Below are positions 1 to 11,600 of a DNA stretch of 64,000 nt, in pieces (position 1 is the first letter of the stretch; the number at the start of each line of letters is the position of its first letter). The notes below the pieces were generated by a model. The model was not told where the DNA came from, did no database searches, and worked only from the letters and a program-made list of their open reading frames with translations. This DNA comes from Allacma fusca (taxonomy: Eukaryota > Arthropoda > Collembola > Symphypleona > Sminthuridae), in contig OX359246.1 of NCBI GenBank assembly GCA_947179485.1, positions 6,944,001-7,008,000 on the forward strand, given 5' to 3'. Made by a program: the position numbers and the translations under genes.

Positions 1-909
1 CAGCTTGTCTGCGGGACCTCAGGGGTGAAGCGCTTGGGGTAAGTTTGCGGTTTAGATTTACTGGAAGTCATTACAAATTTTGGGGTAAGTTTAGACCTGA
101 TCCATAAATATAGTTAAAAATCTAAACCATTAGAAAACATGGATTTTTTTCTGAAATATTTACCGTAGTCACTAACTCCGCCAGCTCCAGCGTGACTCAA
201 GGTAGCTACGTGGGCAGTGCCATTGTGGGCAATATGAATGTTGTTCAAAATACCATGCTACAACAAAATAAACGTGGAAATTAGAATCATGCACAGTTTT
301 TTACATGGTACTTTTCAGAAATATAAAACAAAATTTGACTCACAAGTCGGATATCATTATTTTCTCGGTCAAATTTGAACACAGCATTGGCATTTTGGTC
401 CACGTAGATTTTTCCCTCTATCTCTGCCAATTGCTGTGGGGATGGTGTGACGTCTTTCAAGTGAAATTGTCCACGAGGCCCGTTTGTGGCTTCATGGAGC
501 TTGAAATTAGGGGTGATGATTGAACTTTCTGTAATTTCAATAAAAATTAAAATGAGCCACTTAACGTAAATACTTCAAGCGAGCAGACATAATTATTTAT
601 ATGCTTTAAATATATTTAAAATTTTAAGAAAAAACATTGTTATGATTTCAATTACTATATTTTAAATAAGCATCAAAATTAAGATAAATCAGCCAACTTT
701 AAAATTTTTGCTCAGAACTTACCGGGAGCTTTCAAGTTCAGCTCATGTTTTTCCCCATTGACCAGAAGGCTAGCCTTGAAAGAGTCACCTTCGGGCACCA
801 CGCTAACGTGAGCAACGTGCGATGGTCGACCTGCGGCAGAAATGCCGCATATCAACCACGCAGTCGTCGTAAACGTTGCTAATATTAATCTCAGCATTTT
901 AGACCACAA
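1..909 (-). CDS. Secreted zinc metalloprotease (ADAM/ADAMTS-like), N-terminal part, runs off the window
   Basis: The first three exons of a second copy of the neighbouring metalloprotease are visible: 909-723, 528-344 and 257-164. All have GT-AG borders and the same phases as the downstream paralogue (0 after exon 2, 1 after exon 3). Exon 1 starts at the ATG at 909 and encodes a hydrophobic signal peptide (leucine/alanine/isoleucine-rich to about residue 26). Exons 2 and 3 encode the propeptide, which aligns along its length with the paralogue, including the shared HGxLxNxHIxHxG block and the DYG just before the exon 3 donor. The catalytic exons would lie to the left of base 1 and are not visible, so activity cannot be judged. 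Bases 1-163 are intron or unknown; they hold two copies of a 13-base TTGGGGTAAGTTT string. Orientation and 0.95 kb spacing show a head-to-tail duplication. The family call rests on the homology to the complete neighbour. Confidence 0.8.
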
Positions 910-1853
910 CGTTGAGCTTAAATTTGAGTAGTTATAATTTTTTTACTTGCATTCCCAGCTATTTATGCAAAATTCAAGAGCAGCAGACAATGCTCAAGAA
1001 AGTTTATTCAGTTGCGACAAGAACTGGAGAGGATTTGAATTTAACTGAGCATAACAATTAGGATTCATACTTAAATGCTAGGCGAGTTAACCGCATATCG
1101 TCGCTGAAGAGGCAAAATGGTAGTGCTGTAAAAAAGCATGCGGACGTAGAATGTTTTGCCTGTTCAGCGACAATGTACAATAATTCTACGGTAACTACGA
1201 ACCCGCGTACCTCCAAGCAACTTTTAACAGATAGCAAATTTAATTTGGTTGAACTATCAACAGATTTTTCTGGAAATGTTTTAATTATCTCTGAATATTT
1301 TTTATTTGTATGTAAAATAACTGACAGCTGAACAATGTGCTGCATCCTATTTACTTCAGCCAGATTTGTTTGCACAAGTGTGAAATACGGGCTGCAAGGT
1401 CAGGTTGCATTTACTTCATTTTTTTTCATTTCAATCAAGATGATCAAACTTACAGTAGTGGTTTTACAACTGTGACCAGAAATGTTTTCGATTTACTCTG
1501 GATGAGCTTATTGATACGACGTTAGAACCAAAATACAATAAAATATCAATCTGTCATTAGCCATGTCTATTAATAAATCTGGTTTTAAATATATATTTGG
1601 GTTTGATTAAAAAAATGTATTCCTTGTAACGACACGCTTGTTAGGGAAGCACAAAATGCCCAAAGTTTTGTGAAGATTTTGATGCTAAAAATTTCTCTGA
1701 ACCAAATTTTTATTCTCTAATGAGTTTTTTTAAGGCACAGGATACAGGTCTCTGTAAATTTAATCAATTTTGGTACACATTTATGTTAACGCTTGTGGGT
1801 ACCTGTGCATGTACACATGCATTCAGTACCTGTGTGCTTAAGGTGGATCTACC
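910..1853. other. Intergenic spacer between the two metalloprotease genes
   Basis: About 0.94 kb of AT-rich DNA between the stop of the complete metalloprotease and the start of the partial one. It should contain the 3' untranslated region of the former and the promoter of the latter. No exon with plausible splice borders, repeat or transposon terminus was recognised. Confidence 0.6.
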
Positions 1854-4746
1854 TTAACGGGTCACACAATCACCGTTGTAGCATCTCTGAAAAATATGGG
1901 AAATCAATTAAAATCTTTCGACCATATGTGCATGTGCATGTGTAAGTTTAAGGTCATTGATGAAGTTAAAAGTAGTTCGTACTTTGTTAGTGTCGCAAAC
2001 GCTATTGTCAAAGGCAGGGGAGTTCATCTCTTGCCACCAGTTGCACATCTTGTTGCTATTATTGCACTTTTCCTTATAACTGCATCTCAAGTTTCGACAT
2101 TGTTCATCCGGCTTGGCCTTGGCATAAGCTGAGGCATCATCTCTTCCCATCAGCATCTGACACTGTTCCGACAGTGTGTACACATCTCCTAAGTCCTTCT
2201 TGGCAGCTGGCCAACTCGCAGCTGGTTCATTTTGAGCATGCATACATGCGCCACTAGCCGAGCTGACAAAAAAAAATTAAATTTACTACGGTTCAATCAC
2301 AAGTATATTTGCACAAAACGAATCTTTGACGTGGTGTTTACTACGATTCCTGCAAATATAGCTGCTTATGAATATTTAACTAGATTTATTTAAAATTCTC
2401 ATTTCCCAAAATAATTTTTCTCGATAACAACATCCCTTACAAAATTACCCTCTGAGCATACTCTGTTGTCACTTTGAGTTACTTCTTAATTGTTACAAAA
2501 TCGTAGAAAGTGCACTTACTTAGCATAGGCCTTCATGGATGCTAAACTGCAGGAGGAGAAGAACAACTTATTGGCAGTTCCCCAACCGTCGTAGCTCATT
2601 ATGTACCCATCTTTCCAGGGGCAAGGCTTCGAGTCCTTGTCGCCGTCATGGTAAGCACCTAAGCCGTGCGCAACCTCATGCGCAAGCGTCATAGTGCCGG
2701 CATACACTGCGCCCCGGTCCTGATTCACGGACACCATCAAGCTTCTTCTTGAGTTAATGTTGCATGCTCCTGTAATTTAATGCACAAAATTTATACAGTT
2801 CTAATTTACTCAGCATGGGGTACGAATATTGAAACCAATTAAAAATAAAGTACAAGTAATAATGCTCACAAATGGTTTATACCTTTAATGTAGGCAAGTC
2901 CAACAGTATCACTTGACCAAGTCCCATCCGTTGCATTTTTTGTCTCCCACTCAGCCCCACTCATGAGGGGTGACAGGTCATGTTTCTTGAAGCTACCCTT
3001 GTTCTTGACCATGTACTCACTAAACTTCGCCAAGGTACAGTCCATGTCATAAGTGCCCTTAGTCCCGCCTGGACAAACATCCATAAATGATGCCTGCTGG
3101 GAAGGTTTCTAAAATACAAAAGGATTTTCTTACAAGTGTGGCAAGCAAAGCTATAGTATTTCAAATGTAATAAATTAAATTGTTTTTAAAAGCGAATCAG
3201 AATTTGTTGAAAATTTTACATAGCATTTTATAAAACCTGGACATATGCGAGATAAAGATATTTTCAATACCAGAAATTTAAATATTGGCGATTTAACCTA
3301 TAAGGATGTTAAGGATAATTATTATGAATATTCTTTTAATATTTACATTTATATAATTTTTTCACTCACGGCCATTGCTGTACAGCCTGTGATTACGAAC
3401 TCGAAGGAGGGGTCATCTGAAGTGGCGTACCGATTGTTAACGGCCCGGGTGGTCATTTGTAGGTAGTCGGCGCAAGCAGCGTTATTTCCATTTAGTTGGT
3501 TCCACATTGCATTGTCCACAATGTAATAGGTTTCCACTTCGAACTGACTCGAGGGGGCGGCACGTGTTTGGGCATCCTGGCGTTCATTCATGCTATCTTT
3601 AGGTGGATAAACTGCAAATTATGGGAATAATCATTTAGTAATTGGGTATCCAACCCTATATAGAAAAGCACAATGGAGGCTACTGTATCCAGTTAAGGAA
3701 ATTTTGGAGTTGAGTCTTGCAGCATAATTATCAGTACCATAATCTCTGACTCTGGGATCATTCGGACCCATATTCTCATGGATGAGGGCAAAGTGAGACC
3801 GCCCGTCATGGGAAATGTGCATGTTCTCAAGGACCCCGTGCTGTTTGTAGGAAAATAAAACGTAATCAAAATGTTCCAAAGAAACATAATTACTTTGTTT
3901 CTCCATTTAATTATCCACAATTCAGTTAAGAAAATGTATTGTATGCTGTTGTAGGATTTCCTGAGTAGTCTATCACTAACTGAATTATGAAGCTTTCTAC
4001 TTTCTGCCATTGATTTTAGTGCCCTAAGGCATTCGGCCTGGAAAATTTCGAAATTTTTCGGAACGTTTCGAAGCTGTATATGTATGACCTGTAAACTAAG
4101 GAGTTGGTTTGCATATTGTTACTGCAAATCAGGCGTTCAATATAATTTTCAAGATCCTATGAACTTGTATTTATGAAACTTGCCTGTATCGAATGTAATA
4201 ATTAATCCCTATCGAGATTTTTCCGTTAAAATATATGTAATTACAAATAACACAATTAAATACCACACGAAGTTCCCCTTGCTCATATTGAATTCTCAAG
4301 GCTGCATTGGAAAGGGTGTCGGTAAAAACGTTTCTTTCCATTTCGTCAAGCTCTTGTTTTGAAGGAGTTATGTCCCGGAATATCGTCTCTCCATTCGGTC
4401 CTTCTTCGGGTGCGATCATTTTAAAATCGGGGGAAAATACGGATTTCTCTGTAATCCAAAAATAAAATATGTATCAAAATTGTTAGTTTATTATTTCATT
4501 GCAAACATACTAAACACTATATGCATTTTTCTACGAAAATGTCTCACCTGCTGCTTTAAGATTTAACTGGTATGGATACCCATTGACGTGAATGGCTCCC
4601 TTGAAAGTGGCCCCCGTCTGGACCAGGTAAATATGTGCGGCATGCTTGGACTCAATTCGTCCGAAACATAGACAAGCAAATGCAATGAAGAGTATTGTCA
4701 TCATGACCAGGTATGAAACAAAGTGTAGGATTAAAAATTGATGCAA
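1854..4746 (-). CDS. Secreted zinc metalloprotease, ADAM/ADAMTS-like (M12B-type), complete
   Basis: Eight exons can be joined with GT-AG borders and consistent phases: 4746-4548, 4448-4267, 3840-3738, 3611-3370, 3108-2883, 2769-2520, 2262-1983 and 1886-1854, giving 504 residues. Order of parts: signal peptide (the hydrophobic run starts at an inner Met at 4704, which may be the true start because the partial paralogue aligns there), propeptide to about residue 200, catalytic domain, then a short cysteine-rich tail. The zinc site HEVAHGLGAYHD lies at about residues 348-359 (His348, Glu349, His352, His358), followed by the Met-turn (Met375 in YIMSY). The C-terminal cysteine-rich part with its closing CYNGDC resembles the ADAMTS cysteine-rich domain. 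There is no thrombospondin repeat and no transmembrane segment, so the product should be a small secreted protease, much shorter than typical ADAMTS. Substrate is unknown. Similar short forms occur as arthropod venom- or salivary-type metalloproteases, but nothing here shows such a role. Confidence 0.88.
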
Positions 4747-5395
4747 ATTGTTTTTATTTCATTACCTATATAATAATCTCCATGAAGGTTGTGACGACAT
4801 TTGTTTGATGCATATTTTCACTAAGGATTGAATTGTTTTAAATTTTCCGGTTGGCACAAGCTAGACCATTAATTATTATACCTTGTGGCCAAATTGCTAA
4901 GTATGAAGTTATGCATTGTTCTTCTGACAGCTTTGAAATGTATTACAGCTTGTTTTGAGTCTCTAATTATATAATGGGGAGAAGCGTGGATAAATTACGT
5001 AAGTAAATGATACTTAATATATTGTCACGCCTTGTAACACAAAGCAATAGCTCTTTAATAAAAGGAAATACTGGAAGTTGGCAATCTCGTGATAAACTAC
5101 TATATTCATAAAATTTCTCCCCCCCCCCCTTCCTTGTATTTTCACAATTGCTGCATGTATGCTGTTTTTTAAGGGTTGCAGCATGCATTGACCGATTGCC
5201 AGAAGGTCATGTCAGTTTTAATATGTAATCAAATGGTATTATATGATTAATCACCTCTGTGCAATAAAATATGCATCGGAAAATATTTTTGCCCTGGCAA
5301 GCAATAATATATAACCATCCCATGACGTCATGTCTTCAAGGTTCAACGTCGGATTTTTTGTGCTTGAACATTTAAAGACACACACGTGCATTAAT
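4747..5395. other. Intergenic region upstream of the metalloprotease
   Basis: AT-rich spacer that should carry the promoter of the minus-strand metalloprotease and, at its right end, that of the plus-strand candidate gene. A TATATAA string lies near 5310, about 85 bases before the candidate ATG at 5396. A run of ten C residues occurs near 5120-5130. No further gene or repeat was recognised. Confidence 0.5.
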
Positions 5396-5665
5396 ATGGA
5401 ACTTCTGGGTCAACCACCGGTGAAGAAGTTGGAATTAAAGTCACTCAGATCAGGTACAGCCGTTGATGTGAAAAACTACTGTCTGTATTACGTAAACTAC
5501 ATTTGCGTACTTTGAAAATGGTTCTACTCTAATTTGAACTTGTAATTCCCAGGAAAATATGATTATTATTTCTCAACTATAAATCTTTGTACATATGCAA
5601 TTCATCCCATTTATTATTTTCCAGTTAGGACGGAGTTTGACAACTCCGAGCCTTTTTATAGTTAG
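5396..5665 (+). CDS. Possible small two-exon gene (56 residues), unrecognised
   Basis: A short plus-strand reading frame can be built from exon 5396-5453 (donor GTACAG) and exon 5553-5665 (acceptor TTCCCAG), ending at TAG 5663-5665. The phases fit, and the product would be 56 residues with a lysine-rich start and a tyrosine-rich second half. A TATATAA string precedes it by about 85 bases. It is convergent with ABCA-1, with only 18 bases between the two stops. No family is recognised and no second copy is seen in the window, so conservation cannot be judged. It may be a chance frame. An internal acceptor (TTTTCCAG near 5630) offers a different second exon. Treat it as a candidate needing transcript support. 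Confidence 0.25.
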
Positions 5666-5683
5666 TGGGCTATCAAATTTTTA

Positions 5684-8600
5684 TTAATTTGTAAAATTAA
5701 AAAACACTTGTTCCAAATCCACTTGACCTGCGGAGTATGCTTCAAGACGAAATCTCTCTTTGGCTTGTTCCATAACACTAAAGATTTGGGACCACCGGAC
5801 CGAAGTGGGAACTGTGTACTCTACATAGCCCGGATGAGTGTCCTTCAAAACGCAACCTATTTTTAAAAAATAAATGTCAGATTTTTTAAGTTTATTTTTT
5901 TTTTTTTTGACAGTCCTCTAAAACACTCAATGATCCCAAACCTGGAAAGGAATCCTTCAAAAATGCATCGAATTCTTTCAACCGAGATATCCAATTGGTG
6001 TTTCTGCGCCCCTCCTGTAAAAATCAGTACTTTCGCAATCATTTAAAATAATAAACGTGTTTTAGAATTAACATTTATGTGCAGAAATCATTGGGGTACA
6101 TTGTTTTATATGAAAAAAAAATTACTTCTCTATGAATGGCAGGAATTTGAGCTTTGTAGGGAATTTGGGCTACCAGCTTGTAACCTGGACTTAGCTTAGA
6201 TTTCAAGGATTGGAGGGAACCCAAACATTTGAATTTCCCTTTCACCATTATTGCTAGTCTGGAACAAAGGGCTTCACACTCCTCCATGTTATGAGACGTG
6301 ATCACAACGGAGGTGCCCTTGTCTCGAAGAAGACTGATGGCATTCCAAACGTGTCGTCTGGCCACTGGATCCATTCCCGCAGTTGGTTCATCCAAAAGGA
6401 TAACCGCAGGATCTCCGAGCATAGCTAAGGCTGTTGAGAGTTTACGTTTATTTCCGCCACTAGAAAACAAGCAGAAATCACGGCTAGTACAAACAATTAG
6501 ACATCGAGTCATGCACAATTTGGAGATTCAGCTTCGCTTCGACCCCATAAATTTCATGGAGTTTAAATTCATTTTATACAAATTGATGCAATTTTAATTG
6601 AGACGGCGTAAAATGTTTTTTTACGTAGTCTCACGTATATGTAGATACCTGTAGGCTGCAAACGTTTTATCCAGAAACTCGGTGAACAAAAGATTGGAAG
6701 CAACTTCTCGAATTAACGATTTAATGTCGGGTTCAGGTATCCCACGAATCCTCCCGAACATGGTTAATGACTCTCTTCCCGTCAACTCCTCAATGCAAGC
6801 GTCAAACTGAGGACAGAATCCCAGGAACGAATGGGCTTTTCTTGGATTCGTTTTTATGGAAAATGTGTTGATATAAGCGTCCCCGGATGTAATGGACCTG
6901 TCCCCAGTGAGCATTCCAAGAGTGGTTGTTTTTCCAGCACCATTTATTCCAAGCAGACCAAAAATTTCTCCATTTTTCACACCCAAATTCAAATTATCAA
7001 CTGCTTTTAGTTTCCCTTTGTAGATTTTGGTGAGACCCCTATGTCAGGGCAAACCAAAACTTTAAAATAAATCCTTTAGTTATGGACGTTTTATTATTTA
7101 TTTTGTATTTATATTCGTTTAAATTATTTTGAAATACTGTAGAGATTCACCTGAATATTAAAATGTTGCTCTGACTTAATTCCGGTAATGAGGAAAGCGC
7201 AATACGCACGTTTTCATGGTCAACGTCAGCGTCAGGAATTTCCATCGTTCCTGAAAATTAGGAGGGAGAATCAGAATCACAAAATTGTCAAAATTCCAAA
7301 ATGTCTTTGTTCAAAATAGTTCAAAGATGTTTCAATATCTATTCTCAAAATTCCTTGTCACTTTAAAATGGCTAACACTTCTAATATCTCTATGACCACA
7401 ATACTTATCGTAGTAGTTTTGTTTGGAAATTATGGGAATAAAGTTTCGACAAAATCTACAAATTAATCATACGTGCTTGCACCCACCGTTCGTTTTGCCC
7501 ACAAAGGATCCAGATGTCCAATATTTCCCAAGACAGAGCTTTATCTTCTTCATTATTCCACTTTCGGAAATTATCAATAGAACTAGGAATACTAAACCGA
7601 AGCTGCACATCAGCACAATTTGTTTGCCGCATCCTAAAGGTTTCCAAGCAAAGTAGCTGTCTTGTACTAGTACATCAAAATCAAAACGATTCTCGTAACC
7701 CGTAATCCTAACGCGATTTTTAACAATATACTGTCAATTAAACTTACAGTCTGTGCAACACTTGATACTCGGGGCCGACGCGCAGACCCACTCCAGATCA
7801 TAAGCACTGCAAGCCTTTCGGACTTGATAAAGACCACCAAGTTGACCTAAGGCAGTCGCCAATGCATAGCCGGGATGGAACAGAGCAACATTATGACCAA
7901 TTCTGGCCGCCTCTTTCATCTTAAACTCCGGAGTGGCCAACAATGAAACAATTACCGAGCATAAAACTCCTGCAGTTAAATTTACTGCCAGAATCCGTGT
8001 GTACCCTGCAGTGGCACTCTTGAAAAATTTTGAAATAAACATGATAAATGGTAATAATGCGAAGCCGTGAGCCAAAATCAGGACCATGTATCGTCCTTGC
8101 ATCTCAAAATCCGAAAATTGGCCCCCACCCATAATAACCGTTGTTAGAAGCAATGCCAGGGATGCGATAGTGTAAACCCCGTAGCTCACGACGAAATCCG
8201 CCAACCAATATAACGGTACCCGGACCCCGGAAATTTCTTGTAAATGTTTGGCTTTCGTCAAGTGCTCCACAACGGGAAGGATAACAAAGGATGCGGACAA
8301 AAACGCAACAGAAATTAGCGTACTAAATCCCACGAAAAATTCGGGTCCCCAGGCTTCCTCCGAAAATGCTTTATCTCTCGGGTGCAAACTGAAGGGATGG
8401 TTGGTAATCACAATTTGGTTGGTGAGTCCAAAGTGATGCAAAAACCCGTTGGACAACTGATTCAGCACTAATGTAGGTGTATGGTGGGGCTGGTTGTTGA
8501 AAAAGGCAGTTAGTACTCTTGCATCACTTTCAGATTGCTCAAAACCAATTATATAATTTGAGTTGACGTCTAGAATTGACTTATCCATCTGGTTACACAA

Positions 8601-11600
8601 AAATAGCAATAAGGTTTCACTGGAGACACTTGATTTAAAAAATGAAAACTATGAATTAATAATATGTGCTACCTCATCTAATAAAAAAGATACCATTGAC
8701 GTGTCCCCAGTATCTTCAACAATCCTAGATTTATTTTGTAAATGCTTCATTGATTGACACAGCACTGATTCCGCGACACAGTTAAAAAGTACCGTTGTTT
8801 TTTTCAAGGTTTCGTAGACCTAAACTTGAAACTTGAATTGATGAGACTTGCTTAATAGTAGATATATGCATTTTCGGATTTACTATTCCGTATGTGAAAT
8901 TTACCTTAAAAGATACTGTCATACTCTCTGGGTCTTCAAAAGCAGGGACGCTTTTACTTTCGTGTAGCACGACCAGGTTTATTGCTGCAGGAACCAACAG
9001 CTGTAATAAAAAAAAAGAAGTTTCCAGTGTAATCCAAAATCTTTTCTTTCCTGCTCGAGTAAGGGACAATTTCTGACAATATCCAGTCCACCCCCATGGT
9101 GCAGTAAATTGGTCTCATATCACATAAATGTGCACAAGATAATCTTATGTACACAAGATTAAAGAAAAAATATGTGTGTCAAGATTATTTTATAAACGAA
9201 ATTTGATTTGAAATTAAGCATGCCTGTAATGTAGCCACACTCCATTTTCGCAAGTTGATCAAAACCTTTTTCACCAGCATAGCTCGGAATTGCTGCCATA
9301 ACAATGTGAATCCTTCATTTCTACGTACTTGGGGGCGATACAGGGATGACAGTGATGAAGCGAAACCGTTGGTTAAGACTTCCGTAGTAAGGTTTTGGTT
9401 TGAAGTGCATGCATTCGGAGTCGGAAGAGTGTCATTGACTTTCGTAATTGTATATAAGCCCTGCTCATTTTCTGCAGCTTCCCCAACCCTGGAAAATAAC
9501 AATGTATAAACATTACATATGTCCATTCGGAAGTTAATTATAGTTACGTAATGCCCAGTAAAACCACTCATTTTGTTTAAGTCATCAACTGAAGTTCAAA
9601 ATTGTGGCTGCCAGAGCCAGAAATATGATACTTTGTATATAGAAGACCATGATTTCTACATAACTAATTTCAGATTTTAAACATTAATAAAGAATCACAA
9701 TTTGAAAAGCAAATTTTGCCCATTAGATCCAACAAATTGAACAAATTTCAGACATTTCAGAATGAATTGTGGGTTCAGCTAAAGTAACGCTAAATTAAAG
9801 GTAAAATGTATCTCTGATTATTATTATTGCAGAGCCTACCGAACGAATATCTCTTCCATTGTAGTGCTACTAACGCCGTAAGTTCCAATCCCCAATTCAT
9901 CTTTACGGGTTTCCAGCTCGTCGAAAATTTTCGGGAAAAGGCTAATATGGTCCGGGAGGAAATTACAGCTAATTTCCGCTCCAACATCTTTGAAATCAAC
10001 TGAGGGTATTGATTTCTGGATCACTTCCTTTATACCGTTAACGTCGGAGTTGTCTTTTTTGACGATCATAAGTTTATAGGCCCCGCCTTCAAAAAAATAA
10101 AAATACCATCACATAAAGCTCAAGAAATTAGGTTTATATTTTTCTCTGGGTTATTGAAGCTATATACACTTCGGATTTTGCAATTTGCAAAGCAAAACTC
10201 TCTGTACAGAAATATTTAGCCTATGTTTTGAAACATTTTCTGAACTACCATATTTAGCCTTCAAAAACAAGGAGCTTCCGCAACACTGTAATTGGCCCTG
10301 ATTCATTATAGCAATTCGATCTCCTAATAAATCCGCCTCTTCCATGTAATGCGTGGATAGTATCACAGTCTTGCCCGATTTTTCATGTTGGATAAGATCC
10401 CAGGTAGAGCGCCGCGCCCCTGGGTCCATCCCGGCAGTGGGCTCATCCAGAAGAACCACCTGTAAGAGCGTATTAATTTCAGGATTATCTGTGAAAAAGT
10501 AAATAGAAACTTGCATTGACATAAACAAATAATCATCACTTTTGAACCAGCAGAAAAGGCGATGCCAACGCAAAGTTTCCTTTTCATTCCCCCGCTCAAG
10601 TTCTTGGACTGGGTATGGCGCTTTTCCTCCAGACCCAGGACTTTCAAGCAGCGCTCAATTTCAGCCAAAGTTTTGCCTTCACTCAGTCCTTTCAACTTAA
10701 AAAAAATTTACATTTACACAAAAACGGAGCACACTTACAAATTACTTCCATCATAAAATACAAATTTTGTTGGGACTTGTTAGTTTTTGGGAACCACAAA
10801 TATGTCCATTTAATTATGCCTCTATACATATGTAATCTGACCTACTTGACAATAAAATCTGAGATGCTCTTCAACAGTGAGATTATCAAATAAGACGTTA
10901 TACTGTGGGCAGAGACCCAAGCTCGCCCTTACATTTGGCATGTCGGTGCGTATATCAAAATTATTTACAAGGGCTGTTCCGCTCGATGGACGAATTAAAC
11001 CTTCAAATAATAAGTACATTGTTATTCCTTAAAACAAGAAAAAAAATCGATTTCACAATTCTTACTAAGACTTACCCGTTAAAATTGACATTGTTGTAGT
11101 TTTCCCCGCCCCATTATGTCCCAAAAGTGCAGTGACCTGATTCTGATACATATTGAAGTTCAAATCGTTTACGGCTACTCTGGTTCCAAAAACTTTACTC
11201 AAATTCCTCAACTCCACACCCGCAACCCAGTCTTCTGGTGAGGGCTCAAATGCATCTTGGAGTATTGGCTGTGAATTCATGGGTTTAACTGTTGACTCAC
11301 GTGACCTCCCAGTCCAAAACCAGACCTTCAACAAAAATTACTCATATAATGTAAAAATCCAAAGTTACGCCAGGAATATTTCATTAAAAAAAATATTATT
11401 CCAGAAGCTATTGTCAGTTTTGAAAATCAAGGAACTCACCGTAAACGGGTAGTACCAAGGTAGCTTGACCCCATAAGGGCCAGGAAATGCCAATTCCAAA
11501 TACAAAGCAGTCACTAAATACACACAACTATTGAGTACCATGATACACATACAATCCCCAATGGAAAACACGTCATTGGGTGACGCCCCACTCCACAAAG

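Noticed and set aside
1058-1375. 105-codon minus-strand frame after the metalloprotease stop
   Set aside because: Lies in the 3' flank, no homology, no splice signals or similarity to the protease family.
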